A stretch of 21,669 nt of DNA from SLLW01 sp964388615 (GTDB lineage: Bacteria > Bacteroidota > Rhodothermia > Balneolales > Natronogracilivirgulaceae): assembly GCA_964388615.1 (NCBI GenBank), contig CAYMBG010000041.1, positions 1 through 21,669 on the forward strand, read 5' to 3'. Under the pieces are notes generated by a model. That model saw only the letters and a list, made by a program, of their open reading frames with translations, made no database searches and was not told the origin of the DNA. How positions within the stretch are numbered: the stretch's first letter is position 1; each line of letters starts with the position of its first letter. Both the position numbers and the translations under genes were made by a program. Positions 15,832 through 21,669 of the stretch are shown here, one piece after another.

Positions 15832-16386
15832 TTATCGTTTAAGTTGAATATCACCATAGGTGATCAGGTTGTTGTTACGGTCATAGATGTATAATCGGTG
15901 AAGTCCGTTGTTGACCTGCAGGGCGTTGCTGTAAACTCCGTTAAAAGCAAAGTCGGCGGGATCGATGCTGAGAACTATCGTTTCCAGATTCCGGAGTGTA
16001 CGGTCGACCTCATCGAGCCTTCGGCGGTGACTGAAGTCATGTGCTTCCGGATAAGCGTAAGCATAAATACCGTCAATTGAGCCGCTTCCGCTTATAAGCA
16101 ACTCTACTTCAACCCGTTCGTTACGGGTGGGATTCGGATATGCCGGGATGGTTACATCGATAAATGCCTGGAACCTGGGCCCAATCTGCCAGTCGGTTTC
16201 ATCGACATGACTGGTGTCCACAATACCTCCCGCCGAGGTTCGTGTATAATTATCCGGGACCTGGTAGGCCTGGCGTTCAAATTCAATTTGGTCTTCACTT
16301 CGGCTGCATGCTGCAACAGCAACCATCGTGGTCAAAAACAATAGTATTATAACCGAACTTATTTGCTGGGAACTGATGATATTCAT
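15832..16386 (-). CDS. Small putative lipoprotein with YPNP segment
   Basis: The 184-residue protein has a hydrophobic signal (residues 11-24) ending in a lipobox AVAAC with C27 as the likely lipidated residue. The mature part shows AYPNPTRNERVEVELLISG (82-100) and ends NGLHRLYIYDRNNNLITYGDIQLKR. A YPNP start and a beta-rich ending of this kind resemble FlgD Ig-like or type IX secretion C-terminal domains of Bacteroidota. The lipobox argues for anchoring in the envelope, so the resemblance may reflect an Ig-like fold only. It is the first gene of the minus-strand cluster with the winged-helix-like gene and murA, and diverges from the ArsC-like gene across 121 bp. Function is unknown. Confidence 0.8.
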   Translation of the reverse strand: MNIISSQQISSVIILLFLTTMVAVAACSRSEDQIEFERQAYQVPDNYTRTSAGGIVDTSHVDETDWQIGPRFQAFIDVTIPAYPNPTRNERVEVELLISGSGSIDGIYAYAYPEAHDFSHRRRLDEVDRTLRNLETIVLSIDPADFAFNGVYSNALQVNNGLHRLYIYDRNNNLITYGDIQLKR

Positions 16387-16458
16387 GACCGTTGCGTGAA
16401 TCGATTCCCAAGGAACCTTTTCTTATTTATTTGCGTGTGATAATATGTAATTTCTAAT

Positions 16459-16474
16459 CGGCATTAAAATACCG
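16459..16474. promoter_or_regulatory. Imperfect 16-bp palindrome in a divergent promoter region
   Basis: CGGCATTAAAATACCG is palindromic except for one mismatched pair. It sits midway in the 121-bp gap between the divergent lipoprotein and ArsC-like genes. Position and size suit an operator shared by both directions. I could not place convincing -35 and -10 boxes here. Confidence 0.25.
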
Positions 16475-16507
16475 GTTTCACAATCATAAACGACAAAATA
16501 ACGAATT

Positions 16508-16858
16508 ATGCTGGAAGTAATTGGCATTCCCAACTGTAATACGATAAAAAAAACAAAAAACTGGCTTGATGAACATGAGGTGCCGTTTACATTCAGGGAT
16601 CTTAAGAAAGAGCCGCTTTCCCCGAACGAACTGGCTGACCTGGTTATGAAAGCAGGACTGGATACCCTGGTGAACCAAAAAGGCAAAAAGTGGAAAATGC
16701 TGGGATTGGCAGATAAGCAATTGACCGACAACGATCTTTTTGATGTCTTGCTGGAACACCAGACCATAATAAAACGACCCGTATTACGCCATGGAGAAGC
16801 TGTAATGGTTGGATTTGATGAAGATGCGGTAGCTTCTTTTGTTGAGGAGGACCGGTAA
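16508..16858 (+). CDS. ArsC-fold protein of the Spx/YffB family
   Basis: The 116-residue protein has the thioredoxin-like ArsC fold. It opens MLEVIGIPNCNTIKKTKNWL, matching the YffB-type start (Y-G-I-P-N-C-D-T-x-K-K-A), with a single conserved C10. The later IKRPVL (88-93) is the family's cis-proline segment with the arginine that in arsenate reductases binds the anion. No second cysteine is present, so it is not a thioredoxin-coupled two-cysteine arsenate reductase. Family members use glutathione or act as regulators such as Spx, and the physiological role here is open. Its TAA overlaps the next ATG by one base, so it is cotranscribed with the DUF3108 gene. Confidence 0.88.
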   Translation: MLEVIGIPNCNTIKKTKNWLDEHEVPFTFRDLKKEPLSPNELADLVMKAGLDTLVNQKGKKWKMLGLADKQLTDNDLFDVLLEHQTIIKRPVLRHGEAVMVGFDEDAVASFVEEDR

Positions 16859-17724
16859 TGCGTATTTCGGTCATCATTATGATTCTGATCGGGATAACAG
16901 GTCTGCTTGCCTTGAACCGACCTAACCTTTCCACCCTTTCACAAGCCTCAATTTTGGGGCTGTGGACAGAATCTTATTCCGCAACGGAGCATGAAAATGA
17001 TCCGAATGCAGGTCCACCCGGTATCGAAGATCTAAAGAACCTTGATGAACGATTCACATACGAAGTAAGATACGGTTTTTTCCGGATTGGTAATGTGCAT
17101 GTTTATCTCAAGGCTGACACGGTTTACCGGGGTTCTCCCGTAAAACACCTGGTTACGGAGATGGTTTCTAACCGCAGCCTGCCACTTGTCGGATACAAAG
17201 AAGCGCATTACCACAATTATATTGCCTACAATGACACCATACCCTATGGGTATCGCTTCTGGCAGAACAGCCTTCATCGTGATATGATGGAGCGCTATGT
17301 ATTTGATTATGATTATGAAGCCGGCAAGGTTTTCAGTTATGAGGAAGGCGAGCCGGTGGATACTCTTGAATTGGATCGTCCGGCTGATAGTGGCCCATCC
17401 ATTATGTATTATTCCCGTCTTCATGCCGGAACGGAAACATTTCGCACCTATCCGATTTATATTGACCATCAACGGTCCGAGATCGAAATGAACTTCACCA
17501 GCCGGCGGGAGTCATATGAATCTGACGCGTTTCCCGATGAAGAGTTTAGCGCTTATTATATGGAGGGAAATGCGGATTTTGAGGGACCCTTCGGTTTCTC
17601 TGGAAGATTTGAGGCCTATTTTAAAGATGATAAGTATCGCATTCCACTGGAGGCCCGTGTTCGTGTCTGGCTTGGCAGTGTAAGTGTGCGTCTGGTGGAG
17701 TATGAACGTTTGAACGGAACATAA
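16858..17724 (+). CDS. DUF3108-type secreted or envelope protein
   Basis: The 288-residue protein has an N-terminal hydrophobic segment (residues 4-19), probably a signal peptide or anchor, and no other membrane span. The region from about 62 onward (DERFTYEVRYGFFRIGNVHVYL) has the pattern of the DUF3108 family: a glycine in a beta strand followed by repeated antiparallel strands and a C-terminal WLGSVSVRLVEYE. Members are thought to be beta-rich periplasmic or outer-membrane-associated proteins of unknown role in Gram-negative bacteria. It overlaps the ArsC-like gene by one base and precedes dut by 6 bp. The family call is from memory of the pattern. Confidence 0.75.
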   Translation: MRISVIIMILIGITGLLALNRPNLSTLSQASILGLWTESYSATEHENDPNAGPPGIEDLKNLDERFTYEVRYGFFRIGNVHVYLKADTVYRGSPVKHLVTEMVSNRSLPLVGYKEAHYHNYIAYNDTIPYGYRFWQNSLHRDMMERYVFDYDYEAGKVFSYEEGEPVDTLELDRPADSGPSIMYYSRLHAGTETFRTYPIYIDHQRSEIEMNFTSRRESYESDAFPDEEFSAYYMEGNADFEGPFGFSGRFEAYFKDDKYRIPLEARVRVWLGSVSVRLVEYERLNGT

Positions 17725-17730
17725 AAAAAC

Positions 17731-18174
17731 ATGCGAGTATTAATAAAAAAACTATCCCATGCCGGCAACCTTGAATTGCCGGCTTATGCAACGCCGGATT
17801 CCGCAGGAATGGATCTCAGGGCGGCAATTGAACATCCGATCGTTCTTGAACCCGGTAATCGGGAGCTTATTCCTACCGGTTTGAAGATGGCTATTCCCCG
17901 CGGATATGAGGCTCAAATTCGTCCGCGTAGCGGTTTGGCATACAAACATGGTATAACCATGCTCAACACACCTGGGACTATCGACTCCGACTATCGCGGA
18001 GAAGTAAAGGTACTGGCGATTAATCTCGGACAGGAGCCCTTTCATATTGGACATGGTGACCGTATTGCCCAAATGGTATTTGCACCGGTAACGCGTGCAG
18101 CGGTAAGCGAAGTACATGACCTGCCCGATAGCGAGAGAGGGGATGGTGGATTCGGAAGTACAGGAAAGATTTGA
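17731..18174 (+). CDS. dut: dUTP diphosphatase
   Basis: dUTPase hydrolyses dUTP to dUMP and pyrophosphate, keeping uracil out of DNA and feeding thymidylate synthesis. The trimeric-type protein has 147 residues and all five motifs: I PDSAGMDLRA (22-31), II PRSGLA (65-70), III NTPGTIDSDYRGEVKV (79-94), IV GDRIAQMVF (109-117) and V RGDGGFGSTG (136-145). Motif III holds the general-base aspartate D85. Motif V is the glycine-rich arm with F141, which stacks on uracil. The stop overlaps the TTG start of the MFS gene. The dCTP deaminase at 5455 would produce its substrate. Confidence 0.96.
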   Translation: MRVLIKKLSHAGNLELPAYATPDSAGMDLRAAIEHPIVLEPGNRELIPTGLKMAIPRGYEAQIRPRSGLAYKHGITMLNTPGTIDSDYRGEVKVLAINLGQEPFHIGHGDRIAQMVFAPVTRAAVSEVHDLPDSERGDGGFGSTGKI

Positions 18175-19433
18175 ATGGAAAGTCACCATATCTGGATGTA
18201 ATACGTCACAATCATCAATTTCGAAGGGTATGGCTTAGCCAGGTCATCTCCAATTTCGGGGATTGGTTCGGGGTGATTGCCGTATTTACCATCGTGCTGC
18301 AATACTCCGATTCGGAGTTTTTGCTTGGACTGGTGATCGTCTCAAAGTTTTTGTCATTTGCGGTGGTCTCGCCCTATGCCGGATATTTAGCGGATCGGTA
18401 TGACCGTCGAACGCTAATGCTTATTTGTGATTTTGGGCGTGGAGCAGTGGTCCTGAGCTTTCTTTTTGTCCGTGACCCATCCCTGTTATGGCTGGTTTAT
18501 CTGTTGACTACCATGCAGATGGGATTTGCCGCTGTTTTTGAACCCTCCAAGCAGGCATCCATCCCAAATATCACCAGTGGTGATGAACTGGTGAAAGCCA
18601 ACATTATATCCAACCTGTCCTGGAGTATTATTTTTACAACAGGTATGGGAATAGGGGGGTTGGCTGTGGCGTGGCTTGGAACCGATGCTGTATTTGTGAT
18701 CAACGGTACCGGATACATTTTGTCAACTTGGTTCCTTTTCAAAGCGACCATACCACATCGAAGGGATGAAGAAACCCTCAAGTCACTGAGCAACCCTATA
18801 AGTGGCGTGATTAAAGGTTATCAATTTATTTTTTCCAATCCCCACATTTTGCGCCCCGCTTTAGCGAAAGGCACCATAACATTTTTTTTGGGGGCTCTGG
18901 TCTATATGTTGATTCTGGTTTCTGAAGAGATCTTGCTTATGGGAAGCGTCGGTCTGGGACTGTTGTATGCTAGTCGTGGATTAGGAACGGCGGTGGGACC
19001 CGTTTTGGTTAGGCGCTTCTTCAGTGACGAAACAAAGTGGGTGGAAATGATGGGATTGGCGATGATTTCGGCCGGTTTTATCTACTTAATCATCGGCTGG
19101 CTTGACGTGATCTGGGTAATGCTCCTGCTGGTTTTTATGGCTCATTGTGGATCCGGGGCCAACTGGGTTATGAGTACCGTTTTATTGCAAAAAAGGTCAC
19201 CGGATGCATTTCGTGGACGGATTTTCAGTTCCGAATGGCTGTTGTTTACTTTTTTACAGGCATTCTCGGTCACCGGAGCTTCATTAATCATGGAATTTGA
19301 ATTGTTAAGCCTGAGGCAAGCAATACTGGTATACGCCACCGGGCTTGTGATAACCGGATTGATATGGTTGTGGCTAATTGCCCGAAGGGAGGCGCGCTGG
19401 CATTCCGATAAGAAAATTATTCAAACAAATTGA
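18171..19433 (+). CDS. MFS transporter, EntS/DHA3-like
   Basis: This 420-residue integral membrane protein has about 12 hydrophobic spans and begins HNHQFRRVWLSQVISNFGDWF, typical of the MFS_3 (EntS-like, macrolide/DHA3) exporters. The MFS loop 2-3 motif is GYLADRYDRRTLM (71-83). Members export siderophores, drugs or metabolites by proton antiport; the substrate here cannot be told. The start is TTG at 18171 in a TTGA overlap with the dut stop. A stop codon at 18129-18131 and no ATG in between leave no upstream ATG choice. An out-of-frame ATG at 18175 is irrelevant. It is the fourth gene of a tight plus-strand cluster. Confidence 0.88.
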   Translation: MNGKSPYLDVIRHNHQFRRVWLSQVISNFGDWFGVIAVFTIVLQYSDSEFLLGLVIVSKFLSFAVVSPYAGYLADRYDRRTLMLICDFGRGAVVLSFLFVRDPSLLWLVYLLTTMQMGFAAVFEPSKQASIPNITSGDELVKANIISNLSWSIIFTTGMGIGGLAVAWLGTDAVFVINGTGYILSTWFLFKATIPHRRDEETLKSLSNPISGVIKGYQFIFSNPHILRPALAKGTITFFLGALVYMLILVSEEILLMGSVGLGLLYASRGLGTAVGPVLVRRFFSDETKWVEMMGLAMISAGFIYLIIGWLDVIWVMLLLVFMAHCGSGANWVMSTVLLQKRSPDAFRGRIFSSEWLLFTFLQAFSVTGASLIMEFELLSLRQAILVYATGLVITGLIWLWLIARREARWHSDKKIIQTN

Positions 19434-19493
19434 TTTTTTTCTTATATATTCTCTGCAATTGACTCAATGGGGACAAAATAATATTCGGATTCC

Positions 19494-21140
19494 ATGGAAT
19501 TTTCAGCGAAAAGCAGACTTTCCTTTTGGGAAAAAGCGGGTTATGCTCTGGGAGATGGGGCTGCCAATATTGCCTGGAGAGGAGTGGCTACTTTCTTGTT
19601 TGTATTCTACACCGATGTGTACGGGTTAAATCCGGCGTCGGTGGGTTTGTTGATGCTCATTGCCCGCTCAAGTGATGGTTTCAGCGATGTGGCCATGGGT
19701 ATCATCGGGGACCGCACACACTCAAAATATGGCAAATTTCGTCCATGGATACTATGGACTGCTGTTCCTTTGGCGGTTATGCTTTCCATGCTGTTTTTTG
19801 TACCTGATTTGAGTTACACAGGTAAACTAATCTACGCCTATTTTACCTACATTCTGTTTACACTCATTTATACAGCCAACAATGTTCCCTACGGAGCCCT
19901 GATGGCGGTGATGACCGGTGATAACAAGGAGCGTGCCAGCATCGGGTCATTCAGAATGGTTGGAGCCTTTGCCGGGGGAATGCTGGTGCAGGGATCATTA
20001 TTACTACTGGTTTCCTGGTTTGGCAACGTCGGTCCCGATGTCGATGTGATGAAACTGGACGAGGAAGAGTTCCAGGTTACGGTAACCTCATCCCGGTATG
20101 TGGATAATGCCAATATCAGCACCGAAGACGGGCTTGCCATGTTCATATGGGCGGACATAGATAGTGATGATCCGGCCAATGTGCCGACCCAGGGGAAAAG
20201 CTTTACCATGGAGGCTGATGAGCCCTATACTTTTATCATAACCGGAGAGGAGGGGCTGGAAGCCACGGATATTGAGATCATTGATCAGGAGCGCGGCTAT
20301 AGTAATTCCATGTTTCTCATGTCGGTGTTTTTAGCTCTTTTTCTGATCATCACGTTTTACAGCACGAAAGAGCGAGTAACGCCGCCTCCATCCCAGCAGA
20401 CCAACCTGAAAAATGATTTCAAAGATTTGATAAAAAACCGGCCCTGGTTGGTGCTTCTGATCATTGGCTTGTTGTTCAATATCTATAATTCCATCAAGCA
20501 GGGGATTGTTGTCATCTATTTTGCCCATTATCTGAACGAACCGTTATTGGCGGGTACCTTTATGGTCGGGTTGACCCTTGCCTCTATCGGAGGAGCCATG
20601 ATAACGGCGCCACTCAGCCGAAGACTTGGGAAAAAGGGTTTGTTCATCTATGCATTGATCGCATCAGGGGGAATAAATGCACTACTGTTCTTCTGTGGAC
20701 CGGGGGATATTATTCCCATCTTTGCTATTGGTATTGCATCCGAGATTGGTGCTGCCATATTTCCGACCCTTTTCTTTGCAATGCTTGGTGATGCCGCGGA
20801 TTATTCGGAATATCAGAATGGTCGGCGTGCAACGGGACTGGTCTATTCGGCCGGCTCATTTGCAACCAAATTTGGGGGCGGTATTGCAGGGGCAATAATT
20901 GGGCTGGTATTATCGGCTTTTCACTACGATGGTCAGGATGCCGCTGCCATTCAGGGTGCTATACCGGGTATTATCATGCTTATGAGCTGGATTCCAGCAG
21001 TTATTGCCATGCTGGCGGCAACTTTAATGACCCTGTATCCGTTGAATCAGGAAAAGATGGATAACATTACCCGGGAGTTAAGCATGCGGCGAAGCGGCAG
21101 TAGCGGGGATAGTGGAGATAGCGGAGATAGCGGGTCGTAA
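19494..21140 (+). CDS. GPH-family sugar:cation symporter with large insert
   Basis: The 548-residue membrane protein has the glycoside-pentoside-hexuronide symporter N-terminus (FWEKAGYALGDGAANIAW) and the family motif D61-GFSD-x5-GDRTHSKYGKFRPW. The late motif GDAADYSEYQNGRRATGLVYS is at 432-452. Members such as MelB and XylP move sugars with Na+ or H+. About 90 extra residues (179-268) sit where a short loop is expected after the fifth hydrophobic span. They are acidic and beta-like, and lack hydrophobic spans, so they probably form a soluble domain. The C-terminus ends in GDS repeats (from 537) made by a 9-bp tandem repeat. It lies 60 bp after the MFS exporter. Sugar specificity is unknown. 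Confidence 0.88.
   Translation: MEFSAKSRLSFWEKAGYALGDGAANIAWRGVATFLFVFYTDVYGLNPASVGLLMLIARSSDGFSDVAMGIIGDRTHSKYGKFRPWILWTAVPLAVMLSMLFFVPDLSYTGKLIYAYFTYILFTLIYTANNVPYGALMAVMTGDNKERASIGSFRMVGAFAGGMLVQGSLLLLVSWFGNVGPDVDVMKLDEEEFQVTVTSSRYVDNANISTEDGLAMFIWADIDSDDPANVPTQGKSFTMEADEPYTFIITGEEGLEATDIEIIDQERGYSNSMFLMSVFLALFLIITFYSTKERVTPPPSQQTNLKNDFKDLIKNRPWLVLLIIGLLFNIYNSIKQGIVVIYFAHYLNEPLLAGTFMVGLTLASIGGAMITAPLSRRLGKKGLFIYALIASGGINALLFFCGPGDIIPIFAIGIASEIGAAIFPTLFFAMLGDAADYSEYQNGRRATGLVYSAGSFATKFGGGIAGAIIGLVLSAFHYDGQDAAAIQGAIPGIIMLMSWIPAVIAMLAATLMTLYPLNQEKMDNITRELSMRRSGSSGDSGDSGDSGS
21102..21137 (+). repeat. Four 9-bp tandem repeats encoding Ser-Gly-Asp/Ser
   Basis: Units at 21102, 21111, 21120 and 21129 follow the pattern AGC-GGR-GAT with a few changes and translate SGD-SGD-SGD-SGS at the extreme C-terminus of the symporter. 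Copy number in such short in-frame repeats can vary between strains. Confidence 0.8.
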
Positions 21141-21182
21141 GTCCTGTTGGATTCCGGGAAATTTTAAAAAAACCAAAATCGA

Positions 21183-21669
21183 ATGTCATACAAGTTTTAC
21201 TCTATCGCGTTTATTTTACTGTTACTAGGTGCATTAATGTTATTTGGTTGCGACTCTTTGACATCCCGTACCAACGCTTTTTTCCAGGCACAATTAACGG
21301 TTACTGACTCATTGGGGAACCGTCAATCTGTTTTTGAACCAGGAGACCCTGTTTTTGTCACGTATCGAATCAGCAATTCTTCCCATACGAACCAGGAGTA
21401 TGACTATTCAATGCCTAAAATGTATTTTCAGGTGGAAACTCCCGATTCTGTTCATCACACATCAAAAGATGGATGTGAGTTCGATGAAACGATCCAGACG
21501 GACATCCTTAATACGGGAGAAACGATCGAGAAAAGCTGGAATATTTTGGATCCCTGGTGTCTGGATGAACAGATAACACTGGAGGAGGGGGTTTATCTCG
21601 TACAACCCGGAAGCAATGTGGATTTTGATGAAATGGAACTGGAAGAGCCGGGTGGCATAGGAATAACGA
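21183..21669 (+). CDS. Putative lipoprotein, C-terminus cut by window edge
   Basis: A frame of 162 codons runs off the right edge. From ATG 21183 it encodes a hydrophobic signal (residues 7-21) with the lipobox LFGC, C23 being the likely lipidated residue. The mature part reads as beta sandwich: FEPGDPVFVTYRISNSS, PKMYFQVETPD and TGETIEKSWNI. Two cysteines, C94 and C123 (in KDGCEFDE and DPWCLDE), might form a disulfide. The pattern of a G-D/E-x-V-x-V-T-x-x-I-x-N-x-S strand followed by an x-W-x-I strand resembles BsuPI-like or other Ig-like domains, but I do not claim a family. It follows the symporter by 42 bp. Confidence 0.75.
   Translation, partial: MSYKFYSIAFILLLLGALMLFGCDSLTSRTNAFFQAQLTVTDSLGNRQSVFEPGDPVFVTYRISNSSHTNQEYDYSMPKMYFQVETPDSVHHTSKDGCEFDETIQTDILNTGETIEKSWNILDPWCLDEQITLEEGVYLVQPGSNVDFDEMELEEPGGIGIT

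Noticed and set aside
18175..18207. ATG just after the dut stop as start of the MFS gene
   Set aside because: It is out of frame with the transporter and reaches a stop within a few codons.
1..21669. Defence island, prophage, insertion sequence or CRISPR content
   Set aside because: No transposase, integrase, restriction or Cas gene, no spaced repeats and no tRNA boundary. The EVE protein stands alone without a nuclease or McrBC-type partner.

Overview
This window is a gene-dense stretch of bacterial chromosome that reads as core genome, not a mobile or defence island. Its gene content and protein style fit the Bacteroidota/FCB group, and I infer Balneolota or Rhodothermota. The signs are an HslV with a short propeptide ahead of its catalytic threonine, an RNase G/E with an insert in its S1 region, a two-domain dCTP deaminase, a lipoprotein carrying a YPNP segment, several TTG starts and weak Shine-Dalgarno sites. 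Acidic loops in several proteins would suit a mild halophile, but that is a guess. I see no tRNA, rRNA, CRISPR array, insertion sequence or phage gene.

Left block, 1-7376. A partial conserved gene of unknown function (1-1163, minus) diverges from a seven-gene plus-strand run. The run starts with the complete dTDP-L-rhamnose pathway in the order rmlA-rmlD-rmlC-rmlB. It continues with an EVE-domain protein, a tandem-duplicated dCTP deaminase and the 16S rRNA methyltransferase rsmE. The 399-bp divergent gap holds a perfect 10-bp inverted repeat, two smaller dyads and a 35-codon open frame that may be an acyltransferase remnant.

Middle block, 7473-16386, all minus strand. In transcription order it holds a small lipoprotein, a winged-helix-like protein, murA, a ribonuclease G/E with a 230-residue charged tail, hslV, hslU and a C-terminal processing protease (ctpA type). 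Apart from the lipoprotein and regulator, these are cell-wall and protein or RNA quality-control genes. A 470-bp gap separates murA from the ribonuclease gene and carries a plausible promoter. The hslV-hslU junction overlaps and contains an out-of-frame tandem duplication.

Right block, 16508-21669, plus strand. A YffB/Spx-like ArsC-fold protein, a DUF3108 envelope protein, dUTPase and an MFS exporter are tightly packed, and three of their junctions overlap or nearly overlap. A GPH-type sugar:cation symporter with an unusual 90-residue insert and a truncated lipoprotein follow.

I did not find a clearly new biological system. The best leads are the double-domain dCTP deaminase coupled to an EVE protein, the lipoprotein-regulator-murA cluster, the ribonuclease tail, the symporter insert and the dyads upstream of rmlA.
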